From the NCBI GenBank assembly GCA_965263455.1, contig CBDHHN010000004.1:806001-870000 (forward strand): DNA of 64,000 bases, read 5' to 3'. The position numbers and the translations under genes were made by a program. Origin of the DNA: CADEDH01 sp965263455 (lineage in GTDB: Bacteria; Actinomycetota; Acidimicrobiia; Acidimicrobiales; SZUA-35). Position 1 is the first letter of the stretch. Each line of letters begins with the position of its first letter. The notes under the pieces were generated by a model. The model searched no databases and was not told the origin of the DNA. It saw only the letters and a program-made list of their open reading frames with translations. Below, one piece after another: positions 40,944-49,922 of this stretch.

Positions 40944-41780
40944 CTAGTCGTCGTCCAACCCGAGTCGGGCCCGGGCCTTGGTCAACAACGGATCCAGTTG
41001 GACACCCAGGACCTCGAGGCTGTCCACGAAGCGCAGGTCGGCCAGGGACTGCCCGTCGGGTCCGCCCGAGCAGCCGCCTACGGCGCGCGCCGTGGCCTCG
41101 GCCACATGCACCACCCGGGCGATGTCACTCTCTCCGCCATCGACCAGGTGATGGCCGCGGATGCCCTCGACGATCGAGCTCGGCAACGACCACAGCTCGG
41201 CCAGCATGGCGCCGACCTGAGCATGGTCGAGGTCGATGAGCTCACGTTCGGCCAGGACCTCGTCACGGTGGGTTTCGAGGGCGGGCTCGAGGTGCTCGGG
41301 CCTGAGGTGGGGAGCCAACACCAGCTTGCCCAGGTTCTGCAGAAGGGAAGCAGTGACGGCGGCCGGGCCGACCGGCGTCGTCATCTCCCGCACCACGGCC
41401 TCGGCCACCAGGGAGCAGGCCCTGGCATCCTGCCAGAACTGGTCACGGTCGATGCCATAGCCGTCGAGGTTGTCGTCGCCGACATCGGCCAGGCAGCTCC
41501 CCACCGCCACCGCAACCACCCGGGCTCGGCCCAGGCGGACCACGGCCCGCGAAACCTCGACGATCTCCTCGACCGAAGCCGAGGCCGCCGAGTTGGCCTC
41601 CCGAAGCAGCGCCGTGGTCAGGAACACATCGGGCTGGACAAGACTCACCAGGTCATCGAGTGTGCTGTCCTCGTCGGCTGCAACCGACGCCAGCTCGGTG
41701 ACGGTGCGGGGCAGCGGCCGAAGACTCTCGGACGCGGCCAGGACGAGATCATGGAACTCGATTGAGCTGAACAACGACAT
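40944..41780 (-). CDS. HDOD-domain signalling protein
   Basis: A 278-residue HDOD protein: LPRTVTELASVAADEDSTLD at the N-terminus, FLTTALLREANSAASASVEE, AVVRLGRARVVAVAVG, SLLQNLGKLVLAP and a final IRGHHLVDGG region. HDOD domains are HD-fold relatives without the full metal site and act in signalling networks. It overlaps the CheX2 gene by a base and ends the operon, so it is probably linked to chemotaxis or c-di-GMP control. Confidence 0.85.
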   Translation of the reverse strand: MSLFSSIEFHDLVLAASESLRPLPRTVTELASVAADEDSTLDDLVSLVQPDVFLTTALLREANSAASASVEEIVEVSRAVVRLGRARVVAVAVGSCLADVGDDNLDGYGIDRDQFWQDARACSLVAEAVVREMTTPVGPAAVTASLLQNLGKLVLAPHLRPEHLEPALETHRDEVLAERELIDLDHAQVGAMLAELWSLPSSIVEGIRGHHLVDGGESDIARVVHVAEATARAVGGCSGGPDGQSLADLRFVDSLEVLGVQLDPLLTKARARLGLDDD

Positions 41781-42277
41781 CAGCCGACCGATCCTTGCTC
41801 CACCTCGCCCCCGTCGCCCGAACCCACGGTCAACTGCACGTTGAACCGCCCGACGTCATGGAAGACCACCGTGGCATCGGTGAGCTGGGGGGCCTCGTCG
41901 ACCGCCACCACCTGGGACCGGGGGACCTCGAGCTGGGTCTCCTCGGCAATGATGGCCTTGGCCGACCCACCCAGGAGATTGGTCAGCTCGGCCATGATGC
42001 CGGCGACGTCCTCCTTGTCGAGGTCGGCTGGGCTCTCGCCGATCATGGCGCTGGCCAACCCGTAGGCCACAGGGCCCGGGGTCTGGACCCGCAGGGTGGC
42101 CAGCTTGCCCTCACCCCGAATCTGCATGGACGAGCACACCACGAGATGCTCCCGACCGGGTACCGGCTCCGGCGGCCTGCCGCCGAGCGTGGCGTCGAAC
42201 AGGCCGTCGAGCACCTCGCCCACGGCCTCGGCCAGTTCCTCGATATCGACGGATTGCGTCTGCGAGATGTCGGTCAT
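41780..42277 (-). CDS. cheX: CheX-like CheY-P phosphatase
   Basis: A 165-residue protein. GIMAELTNLLGGSAKAIIAE contains the CheX/CheC active-site pattern ExxNxxxG, and the flanking strands (LVVCSSMQIRGEGKLATLRV, ATVVFHDVGRFNVQLTVGSG) are consistent. CheX dephosphorylates CheY-P to end the signal. No CheZ or CheD is in the window. It sits between cheR and the HDOD gene. Confidence 0.7.
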   Translation of the reverse strand: MTDISQTQSVDIEELAEAVGEVLDGLFDATLGGRPPEPVPGREHLVVCSSMQIRGEGKLATLRVQTPGPVAYGLASAMIGESPADLDKEDVAGIMAELTNLLGGSAKAIIAEETQLEVPRSQVVAVDEAPQLTDATVVFHDVGRFNVQLTVGSGDGGEVEQGSVG

Positions 42278-42280
42278 GGC

Positions 42281-43132
42281 TCAGTTGCCTTTCGGGTAGT
42301 AGAGAGTGGTCTGCCCCACACGGCGGGTCTCGTAGCCGGCATCGATGCCGACGATGGACTCGCTGGCCCCGAGCATCAGGGCGCCGCTGGGCTTGAGGAC
42401 GTCGGTCCGGATGCGGCGCAGGATCTCCTGCTTCACCGGCGAGGTGAAGTAGATCAGCACGTTCCGCAGCAGCACGAGGTCGCACTGGGGCAGGGCGGCC
42501 CAGGGCTTCAGCAGGTTGAGCTCCCGGACCTCGATCATCGAACGGAGCTCGGGCTTGGCCACCCAGTTCCGGCCCTCCTGATCGAAGTACTTGAGAGCCA
42601 GGTTGGCCGGGAGGCCCCGATTGACCTCGAAGCGGCTGTACTTGCCTTCCCGACACCGCTCGACCATCTTGCCCGACACGTCGGTCGAGACGATCTTGAT
42701 CCTGCTCGCCGGCAGGTCGGGAAAGTTCTCCCGCAGCGTGATGGCCAGGGTGTACGACTCCTGGCCGCTGCTGCAGGCACCGTTCCATACGGTCAGCGAG
42801 CCTCCGCTGGCCCGGCGCAGATCGGGGATCACCAGATCGGCCAGGGTCTGGAAGGGATGCTGGTCCCGGAAGAAGGACGTCTCGTTGGTGGTCATGGCCT
42901 CGATGGCGGCCTGCTGGGCCACCCGGTCCCCACCCCGCATACGGGCGATGAGTTCCCGAGCCGATCCCAGACCACGAGCCACGGCAACCGGCTCGAGCCG
43001 GCTCTCGATGAGGTACTCCTTGCCCTGGAGCTGAACGCCGATGGCGTTGTCGACCAGCTGCACGAAGTAGTTGACGTCTTCGGTAGACAGGGTCGCCCCG
43101 TGGGCGGCTGCCCGATCCTGTCCGACTACCAT
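42281..43132 (-). CDS. cheR: Chemotaxis protein methyltransferase CheR
   Basis: A 283-residue CheR. N-terminal helical domain, TTNETSFFRDQHPFQTL (the T-NxT-FFR motif), SAM-binding VWNGACSSGQESYTLAI, STDVSGKMVERCREGKY, and CDLVLLRNVLIYF (R-N-V-L-I-Y-F). It methylates receptor glutamates using SAM. It is the only cheR in the window, so both Che systems may share it. Its start overlaps the cheB2 stop. Confidence 0.95.
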   Translation of the reverse strand: MVVGQDRAAAHGATLSTEDVNYFVQLVDNAIGVQLQGKEYLIESRLEPVAVARGLGSARELIARMRGGDRVAQQAAIEAMTTNETSFFRDQHPFQTLADLVIPDLRRASGGSLTVWNGACSSGQESYTLAITLRENFPDLPASRIKIVSTDVSGKMVERCREGKYSRFEVNRGLPANLALKYFDQEGRNWVAKPELRSMIEVRELNLLKPWAALPQCDLVLLRNVLIYFTSPVKQEILRRIRTDVLKPSGALMLGASESIVGIDAGYETRRVGQTTLYYPKGN

Positions 43133-44226
43133 TTCGTGCCTCCTGCTCCGCCTGCGGGCGTCATCGCCGCGGCCATCCGGTACATCGAGGCGATCCGGGT
43201 ACCGATCTGCTCGATCGGCAGGACCTCCGTGGCCAGGCCGGCCTTCGCCACCTGGCCCGGCATGCCCCAGACCACGCTCGTCTCCTCGTCCTGTGCGATC
43301 ACGTGGCAGCCGTGACGCCCGATGCTGCGGGTGCCTTCAAGGCCGTCCTTACCCATGCCGGTCAACATGACGGCGGCCACCCGATCCTTGAGCACCCGGG
43401 CCGCGGAATCGAACAGCAGGTCGACCGCCGGTCGGCAGCTGTTCACCGGCTCTGCGTCGAAGACCTGCACCAGCAGTTCGTCGGCCGAGCCGTCCAGGCG
43501 CATGTGACGCCCGCCGGGTGCGATGTAGCAGACGCCGGGTTCGGCCGGCTGGGTCCCGTTGGCCTCGACCACCGTCGACGCCACCTTGGAGTCCAATCGC
43601 TTGGCCAGCGCCTCGGTGAACTTCGGAGGCATGTGCTGAACCAGCAGCATGGGCACGGGCAACGGTTCGGCGATCCCGCCCAGGAACGTCTCCAGCGCAA
43701 CCGGGCCGCCGGTCGAGCTGCCCACGACCACCACTCGGGGGGCGGCGATCGGCGCCGCCAGTCGGCGGGTGGCGACCGGGGGGGCCGTCCTCGGCCCTGG
43801 GGCTTTCGGACGCCGGCTTCCGGCCAGGGCCCGGATCTTGTCCACCAGCTCGCCCTCCACCATGCGCAGAGCCTCGTTGAGTCCCTCGGTGTTGGACGGC
43901 TTGGTCGCGTAGTCGGACGCACCACTCGACAAGGCCTTCACGGTGGCCGAGGCCCCGTGGGCCGTCAGGGTGCTGAACATGATGACCGGCAACGTTCGGT
44001 CGGTCTTGCGGATCTCGACCAGGGCGTCGAGCCCGTTCATGACCGGCATCTCGATGTCGAGCACCACCACGTCGGGGTTGAGCGCTCGCACCTTCTCGAC
44101 CCCCACCTTGCCGTTGGGGGCGGTGCTGAGGACGGTCATGTCGGCCTGGGCGTCGATGCAACGACCGAGCAGCCCGCGAATGACCACCGAGTCGTCGATG
44201 AGGAGGATCTTGGTCGGCTCCGTCAT
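43126..44226 (-). CDS. cheB: Protein-glutamate methylesterase CheB (copy 2)
   Basis: A 366-residue protein. Receiver D57 in VVVLDIEMPVMNG; methylesterase Ser in VVVGSSTGGPVAL, His in MLLVQHMPPKFTEALAKR, Asp in AVMLTGMGKDGLEG. It is roughly as diverged from CheB1 as expected of an old duplication. It lies next to cheR. Its ATG overlaps the cheY2 stop. Confidence 0.95.
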   Translation of the reverse strand: MTEPTKILLIDDSVVIRGLLGRCIDAQADMTVLSTAPNGKVGVEKVRALNPDVVVLDIEMPVMNGLDALVEIRKTDRTLPVIMFSTLTAHGASATVKALSSGASDYATKPSNTEGLNEALRMVEGELVDKIRALAGSRRPKAPGPRTAPPVATRRLAAPIAAPRVVVVGSSTGGPVALETFLGGIAEPLPVPMLLVQHMPPKFTEALAKRLDSKVASTVVEANGTQPAEPGVCYIAPGGRHMRLDGSADELLVQVFDAEPVNSCRPAVDLLFDSAARVLKDRVAAVMLTGMGKDGLEGTRSIGRHGCHVIAQDEETSVVWGMPGQVAKAGLATEVLPIEQIGTRIASMYRMAAAMTPAGGAGGTKW

Positions 44227-44603
44227 GAGACCGGGGTGGTGTAGACGCCCATGATCTCCAGCCGCTCGCGGATCATCTGGGTGTCCACCGGCTTGAAGAG
44301 ATACTCGTCCACCCCGGCCAGCAGGGCCTTGGCCACACGGCGGGGGTCGGATTCACTGGAGATCATCAGGATGGGGATGTGCTTGAAGGCGTCCAGGCTG
44401 CGGACCGCCTTGGCCAGCTGGGCCCCATCCATGACCGGCATGTTCCAGTCCGTGATGAGAGCCGTCGGTGGATCGTTGGGGTCCAACTTGGACAGCGCAT
44501 CGCGGCCGTCCTCGGCTTCGTAGGTTTCGAATCCGAGCTCCTGGAGCATGCGACCCACCATCTTCCGGGCCACACGTGCGTCGTCGACGACGAGGGCTTT
44601 CAC
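44223..44603 (-). CDS. cheY: Chemotaxis response regulator CheY (copy 2)
   Basis: A 126-residue receiver: VVDDARVARKMVGRML, D52 in ALITDWNMPVMDG, ILMISSES and LFKPVD. It differs from CheY1 in having Ser for Thr near the switch (MISSES versus FITSES). Start GTG 44603 overlaps the cheW2 stop. Which CheY drives the motor is unknown. Confidence 0.93.
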   Translation of the reverse strand: MKALVVDDARVARKMVGRMLQELGFETYEAEDGRDALSKLDPNDPPTALITDWNMPVMDGAQLAKAVRSLDAFKHIPILMISSESDPRRVAKALLAGVDEYLFKPVDTQMIRERLEIMGVYTTPVS

Positions 44604-45058
44604 GCCGAAACTCCTTCCGAGGTGGTCTTGGTCGAAACGGCGCGGGCCACGTCGAGCACCAGCAGCAGCTCGTGCTCCAGCTTGTAGGCGCCGAGGATGA
44701 GATCTCGGGCCGGGCCGGTCATGGTCTCCGGCGGCGGCTCGTAGGTCTCGGGGTCGATGTGGATGACGTCCCCGATCTGGTCGACGATGAGGCTCACCGA
44801 CTCCCCGGCGGCCCGGACCACGATGTGGATCGACCGCTGGTCCTCGTCCCGCTCGGGCAGGTCCAGCTGCCGGCGAAGGTCGATGGTGGTGGCGATCTGG
44901 CCCCGGAGGTTGATCAACCCCGACACTGCGTCGTCGGCCCCCGGGACCCGGGTCACGTCGGCCTGGTAGAGCACCTCCTGGACATCGAGCACGTCGATGC
45001 CCAGAAAGAGGTCGCCGAGACGGAACGTGCAGAGCTGCTGGCCCCGCGTGTTGCTCAT
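44600..45058 (-). CDS. cheW: Chemotaxis coupling protein CheW (copy 2)
   Basis: A 152-residue CheW: QLCTFRLGDLFLGIDVLDVQ, EVLYQADVTRVPGADDAVSG, LINLRGQIATTIDLRRQLDL and SLIVDQIGDVIHIDPETYEP. Strong similarity to CheW1 suggests whole-operon duplication. The ATG overlaps the cheA2 stop. Confidence 0.94.
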   Translation of the reverse strand: MSNTRGQQLCTFRLGDLFLGIDVLDVQEVLYQADVTRVPGADDAVSGLINLRGQIATTIDLRRQLDLPERDEDQRSIHIVVRAAGESVSLIVDQIGDVIHIDPETYEPPPETMTGPARDLILGAYKLEHELLLVLDVARAVSTKTTSEGVSA

Positions 45059-47535
45059 GTGGTGGCTCCCATCAAGTAGTCGTCGGTCGTGGTGTCGGTC
45101 AGGGGCTCGGGCGGGACGTGGGAGGCGATCATCTGGCCGATGGGCACCACGTCGATGACGTGGCCGTCGATGATGGCCCGGTTCATCCGGCCGTCGGGGC
45201 CCCGCAACACCTCGGGCCGGGCCACGATGTCGAGGATCTTGCGAACAGCCACGCCGACCGAGACCCCGTTGCGGGAGTACACGACGACGCTGACCCGGCT
45301 GGAACCGTCGAGAGCCGACTCGCCCAGGCCCAGCATCGGCCCCAGATCGACCAGGGGCATGACCTCACCCCGGTACAGGACAACCGGCTGGTGCTCGGAC
45401 GCCTCGATCTGCTCGGGCCCGAACTCCTCGAGCCTTTCGACCTCGGCCAGGGAGACCGCGGCCCGGTCGGCGCCCCCGAAGCCCAGGAGCAGGATCCGGT
45501 TGTCGATGTCGTCCAGGCCGTTGCCCTCGGTGTCGGCCTGGGCCTGCTCGGACGCTCCGCCGGCGCTGGTGAGCACGTTCGACCGGGTGGCCAGGCCCAT
45601 CACGTCGAGGATGAGGGCCACCGTGCCGTCGCCCATGATGGTGGCCCCGGAGTAGAGGGCGATGTCGGCCACCTGCTTGCCCAGGGGCTTGACCACGATC
45701 TCCTCGGTGTCCTCGATCGAGTCGACGATGAGGCCGAACGACTTGGTGTCGGCCTGGAGGACGACGATGTTGATGGAACGGCTGCCGTCGGCGTCGAGCG
45801 GATTGGCGCCCAGCTGCTCCCGCAGGTCGACGATCGGCAAGAGACGGCCCCGCAGCCGGTAGACGGGAGCCCCGTGCACACTCTCCAGCTTGTGCTCCAC
45901 ATCGCCGGCATCGAGGCGGACGAGTTCCTGCAGACTCAGCTGGGGGATGGCGTAGCGGTTGCCGTCACAGTTGACGGTGATGGCCGGGATGATGGCCAGC
46001 GTCAGCGGGATCTTGATCTTGAAGGTCGTGCCCGAACCGACCTTGGTCTTGATGTCGACCGAACCGCCGATGCGCTCGACGTTGGTCCGAACGACGTCCA
46101 TACCCACGCCCCGGCCCGAGACGTTCGACACCGCCTTGGCCGTCGAGAAGCCAGGGGCGAAGATGAGCTGTACCGCCTCGTTGTCCGACATCTTGGAGGC
46201 GGCGTCGGGGGTGATGACGCCCTTCTCCATGGCCTTCTGGCGCATCATGTCGGCATCGATCCCGGCGCCGTCGTCGGAGATCTCGATGTTGACCTGTCCA
46301 CCCTCGTGGGTGGCGCTCAGGCGCAGGGTCCCCTCGGGGTCCTTCCCCTTCCCCTGGCGCTCGGCCGGGCTCTCGATGCCGTGGTCGACCGTGTTGCGGA
46401 CCATGTGGGTCAGCGGGTCCTTGATGGCTTCGAGGATGGTGCGGTCAAGTTCGGTGTCCTTGCCCTCCATCTCCAGCCGGATCTGCTTCCCGAACTGCTG
46501 GGCCAGATCGCGCACGACTCGGGGCAGCTTGTTCCACACGTTGCCGATGGGCTGCATCCGGGTCTTCATGACCCCCTCCTGCAGCTCGCTGGTGATGAGG
46601 TTCAACCGCTGGGCCGGAGGCCCGAAGTCACTGCTGTCACTGTTGGCCGCCAGCTGCATGATCTGATTGCGGGACAGCACCAGCTCCCCGACCAGGTTCA
46701 TCAGCGAGTCGATGACGGCCACATCGACCCGGATGGTGGAGTCGGCCGCGCTCCGCTGCTTGGACGCCGCACCCTCGACCGCCTCCTTGGAGGTCCGGCC
46801 GTCGTCGACCAGGATCTCACCCAGACGGCGCTTGTCGCCCATGCCCTGTTCGGTGGCCGCGATCTCGACGTCGGTCCGGGAGGCGTCCTGGTTGCCGACC
46901 AGGATGTCGCCGATGCGCTCCTTCGGGGGTGGCGGGGTCTTGGGCGCCTCGGCCGCCGGGGCCGGGGCGTCCGCGTCGGCTGCCGGGGCGGCGGGAGCCG
47001 GCTCGTCGTCGAACACGACGTTGCCGGCGGCGTCGACGTCGTCACCGGCCGGTGACGACGCGGCCGGTTCCGGCGTGGCCTCCGGCGCCGACTCGGCGGC
47101 CGGCGTCGCCGCCTCGGCCCCCGCCTCCGGCGCCGCGGCCTCGGCCGACCCCTCCTCGGGCCGCTGCGCCAGCTGCTCCAGCCGACGTACGAGGTCGTCG
47201 TTGTCGTGGTGACCCTCCCGACCGGTCTCCTCGATCGTCTCGAGGATGGCACGGATGGCGTCGACCGTGGCGAGCAGAGCGTTGGTGATCTCGTTGTTGA
47301 TCTGGAGGACCGAGTCCCGGAGCAGGCTGAGCAGGCTCTCGCCGCGATGGGCCACCCGCTCCAGTTCACCGAACCCCAGGAACCCGCAGGTGCCCTTGAT
47401 CGTATGCAGGATCCGGAAGACCTCGGTCAGTGTCTCGATGTCATCCGGTTGCTCCTCGAGGTCGATGAACGCCTGGTCCAGTCGATCGAGGCCTTCGTAA
47501 CTCTCGACGAGGAATTCGCCGACTACTTCATCCAT
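45055..47535 (-). CDS. cheA: Chemotaxis histidine kinase CheA (copy 2, intact)
   Basis: An 826-residue kinase. P1 with His44 in FRILHTIKGTCGFLGF; an Ala/Pro/Glu linker (about 110-200); an IGDILVGNQ ... RRLGEILVDDGRT repeat-like domain; P3 (TIRVDVAVIDSLMNLVGELV); P4 ATPase with HMVRNTVDHGIES, DDGAGIDADMMR and GRGVGMDVVRTN; and two CheW-like modules (around 560-690 and 700-810). It is the full-length counterpart of the split cheA1, and shares the unusual repeat domain and double P5. Confidence 0.95.
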   Translation of the reverse strand: MDEVVGEFLVESYEGLDRLDQAFIDLEEQPDDIETLTEVFRILHTIKGTCGFLGFGELERVAHRGESLLSLLRDSVLQINNEITNALLATVDAIRAILETIEETGREGHHDNDDLVRRLEQLAQRPEEGSAEAAAPEAGAEAATPAAESAPEATPEPAASSPAGDDVDAAGNVVFDDEPAPAAPAADADAPAPAAEAPKTPPPPKERIGDILVGNQDASRTDVEIAATEQGMGDKRRLGEILVDDGRTSKEAVEGAASKQRSAADSTIRVDVAVIDSLMNLVGELVLSRNQIMQLAANSDSSDFGPPAQRLNLITSELQEGVMKTRMQPIGNVWNKLPRVVRDLAQQFGKQIRLEMEGKDTELDRTILEAIKDPLTHMVRNTVDHGIESPAERQGKGKDPEGTLRLSATHEGGQVNIEISDDGAGIDADMMRQKAMEKGVITPDAASKMSDNEAVQLIFAPGFSTAKAVSNVSGRGVGMDVVRTNVERIGGSVDIKTKVGSGTTFKIKIPLTLAIIPAITVNCDGNRYAIPQLSLQELVRLDAGDVEHKLESVHGAPVYRLRGRLLPIVDLREQLGANPLDADGSRSINIVVLQADTKSFGLIVDSIEDTEEIVVKPLGKQVADIALYSGATIMGDGTVALILDVMGLATRSNVLTSAGGASEQAQADTEGNGLDDIDNRILLLGFGGADRAAVSLAEVERLEEFGPEQIEASEHQPVVLYRGEVMPLVDLGPMLGLGESALDGSSRVSVVVYSRNGVSVGVAVRKILDIVARPEVLRGPDGRMNRAIIDGHVIDVVPIGQMIASHVPPEPLTDTTTDDYLMGATT

Positions 47536-47575
47536 CTAGGGCTCCTCCAGCGAGTGCGTGCTGACGGTCTGTCGC

Positions 47576-49684
47576 TCAGCGGTAGTTGTCGACGAGTCCG
47601 CTGAGCTCGTCGGCCATGTTGGACATGTCCTCGGCCGAGGACTTGGCCCCCGTCGTGGACTGGCGGGTCTCCTCGGCGGCCTGGGCCACCCCGTTGATGC
47701 TCTGGGCGATGTCGCGGGTGCCGGTGGCGGCCTCCTCGACCGAGCGGCCGATCTCGGCCGTGGTGACCGACTGCTGCTCGACGGCGGAGGCGATGGTGGC
47801 CGAGATCTCGTTGATCCGGTCGATGGTCTCGCTGATCTGGATGTTGGCGTCCACGGCGACGGTGGTGTCGTCCTGGATACCCCGGATCCGGCTCGAGATC
47901 TCCTCGGTGGCGTCGGCCGTCTGGTTGGCCAGCTCCTTGACCTCGTTGGCCACCACGGCGAAGCCCTTGCCCGCCTCGCCCGCCCGGGCCGCCTCGATGG
48001 TGGCGTTCAGGGCCAGCAGGTTGGTCTGCTCGGCGATGGAGTTGATGACCTTGATGACGTTGCCGATCTCCTCCGAGGAGTCGCCCAGCTTGGAGATGGA
48101 CTGCGAGGTCGAGCGGGCCACCTGGACCGCCTCGGAGGCGACCCGGGAGGCCTCGGTGGCGTTGGCCGCCACCTCGCGGATCGAGGCGTTCATCTCCTCG
48201 ATGGCGGCGGCCACGGTGCCGACGCTGGCCGACACCTCATCCGAGGTGGCCGAGACCGACGTGGCCTCGGACGAGGTCCGCGAGGCGCTGTCGCCCACCG
48301 AGACCGAGGCCGCGGTGAGGTCGGAGGCGGCGGTGGCCAACCGTTGCGACGAGCTGCGCATCTGCTGCACCATCTCCTGGATCGAGCCGACCATGGTGCC
48401 GAAGGCCTCACCGATCTCGCCCGGGACCTCGGCATCGAGCGACGGGTCGGAGATCCGCCCGCCGGCGATGGCCTGGGCCTGGCGACCGATGGTGCTGAGC
48501 ATGGCGCTGAGCTGATTGACGGCGTTGGCCAGGTCGCCGACCTCGTCCTGGCGGGAGATCTGGACGTCGGTGATGTCGACGTGCCCCTCGGCCATCTCGA
48601 TGGTGTGCTCGGCCACCAGCTTGATCGGTCGGGACACCGACCGGGCAAAGGCGGCGCCGCCGATGATGACGGCGAGGACGGTGCCGATGACGAAGAGGGC
48701 AACGGCGTTGCGAAGGTCGGTGGCGGCCTGGGTGGCCTCTTCCACCGACTGCTCGAAGAGGAAGCCCCAGCCATAGCCCTCGAACCCGAGGGCGCCGTCG
48801 GAGTTGGCGTAGCCCCGCAGCACCTCGGTGCCGCCGGCCGCCGTCTCCCGGACGTAGCCGACCTCGCCTGGCTGCAGAGAGTTCTGGGCCGACTCGAGGC
48901 CCTCCGCCAACAGGTTGGCCTCGAACACCCGATCGGGGTCGCTGTCGTACAGCGCCAGCCCGTCCTGGCGCACCACCGACGAGGCCACGGTCTCGATGCC
49001 GTCGGCCCGCATCTCGCCCTCGAGCTGGGTCATGATGTCGACCACGACCCGATCGAACGAGGCCACGTTGTGCCACACGCCGTAGAGCGAGCCGTCCTGG
49101 TTGTAGATGGGAGCGGTGTAGGGCAGCCCAATGCGGCCCGGACCGTACACCTCGTCGAGCAGGGCCACGTTCGATGCGTCGGTGTAGTAGGTCCCACCCT
49201 CGGGGGTGGCCCCCGACGCCACGACCTCGAACCACTCCTCCTGGGAGACGTCGCGCCCCACGAGGGCCCGGGTGTCGATCGGCTCACCAGAGCCATCGAT
49301 GGTGTTGACGGCCTTGACCCGACCGTCGGTGCCGACGATGAGCATCAGGTCGTAGATTCCGTAGGTGGCGGTCAGGAAGTCGACGATCCCGGTGGCCTCG
49401 GTCTCGGTGCCGCGGGCCAGCGGGTTGGCGGCGAAGGCCTGGACGTCGCCGTAGCGCTCGAACAGGTTGCGGTCGACCAGCTCCCCGGCCTCGACGGCGT
49501 GGGCCTCGAGCACGTGGGCCGAGTCGCCGACCAGGTTGGACTGGGCCCGCCCCACCGCGTAGACCCCGACCACCAGCATCGGGACGATGCCGATGAGGAG
49601 GAAGGCGGCCAGCAGCTTGGAGTTGAGGCTCCGGAGCCCGGGCCGGAATCCCACACTCGGGGGGTTGATGTTCGGTCGATTCAT
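47576..49684 (-). CDS. Methyl-accepting chemotaxis protein with dCache-like sensor (MCP2)
   Basis: A 702-residue receptor starting MNRPNINPPSVGFRPGLRSL. Membrane segment near 26-46 (KLLAAFLLIGIVPMLVVGVY), a large extracytoplasmic sensor (about 50-300; GIYDLMLIVGTDGRVKAVNT, GLPYTAPIYNQDGSLYGVWH) of dCache type, second segment about 320-342 (NAVALFVIGTVLAVIIGGAA), HAMP, and a signalling domain with LGDSSEEIGNVIKVINSIAE and LALNATIEAARAGEAGKGFA. The ATG at 49684 has GGAGGA upstream; a TTG at 49705 is less likely. It heads the cheA2 operon. Confidence 0.93.
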   Translation of the reverse strand: MNRPNINPPSVGFRPGLRSLNSKLLAAFLLIGIVPMLVVGVYAVGRAQSNLVGDSAHVLEAHAVEAGELVDRNLFERYGDVQAFAANPLARGTETEATGIVDFLTATYGIYDLMLIVGTDGRVKAVNTIDGSGEPIDTRALVGRDVSQEEWFEVVASGATPEGGTYYTDASNVALLDEVYGPGRIGLPYTAPIYNQDGSLYGVWHNVASFDRVVVDIMTQLEGEMRADGIETVASSVVRQDGLALYDSDPDRVFEANLLAEGLESAQNSLQPGEVGYVRETAAGGTEVLRGYANSDGALGFEGYGWGFLFEQSVEEATQAATDLRNAVALFVIGTVLAVIIGGAAFARSVSRPIKLVAEHTIEMAEGHVDITDVQISRQDEVGDLANAVNQLSAMLSTIGRQAQAIAGGRISDPSLDAEVPGEIGEAFGTMVGSIQEMVQQMRSSSQRLATAASDLTAASVSVGDSASRTSSEATSVSATSDEVSASVGTVAAAIEEMNASIREVAANATEASRVASEAVQVARSTSQSISKLGDSSEEIGNVIKVINSIAEQTNLLALNATIEAARAGEAGKGFAVVANEVKELANQTADATEEISSRIRGIQDDTTVAVDANIQISETIDRINEISATIASAVEQQSVTTAEIGRSVEEAATGTRDIAQSINGVAQAAEETRQSTTGAKSSAEDMSNMADELSGLVDNYR

Positions 49685-49743
49685 CGTGTCGGTCCTCCGC
49701 GCCAAGGTGCGGCACTACGTCGCCAGTTGAGTCTCTGGTGCTG

Positions 49744-49770
49744 TTATCGGTAGACGACGGGCCGGGATGA
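49744..49770 (-). promoter_or_regulatory. FliA-type promoter for the MCP2-cheA2 operon
   Basis: On the minus strand TCAT (49770-49767), 15 bases, ACCGATAA (49751-49744). The -10 element is a 7-of-8 match to the classical FliA element GCCGATAA. A start near 49737 gives a leader of about 50 bases before ATG 49684. Confidence 0.5.
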
Positions 49771-49870
49771 GCGACGAGTTCAAAAAGGCCACAGGCCGCA
49801 AGGGCGAAGGCCGAACGCCCGGGGAAGTGCCGGCGGGGGTCAAGCCCCGGATGACGGGCGCGGGGGCGCG

Positions 49871-49906
49871 CCGATGCCGACCCCCTGGCCGGGGGGTCGG
49901 CATCGG
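49871..49906 (-). terminator. Terminator hairpin after flgL
   Basis: A 15-bp stem, CCGATGCCGACCCCC (49871-49885) with GGGGGTCGGCATCGG (49892-49906), loop of six bases. It begins 17 bases after the flgL stop in the direction of transcription. No U-tract. It separates flgL from the MCP2 promoter. Confidence 0.8.
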
Positions 49907-49922
49907 ATCAGCGGACTCCGGT

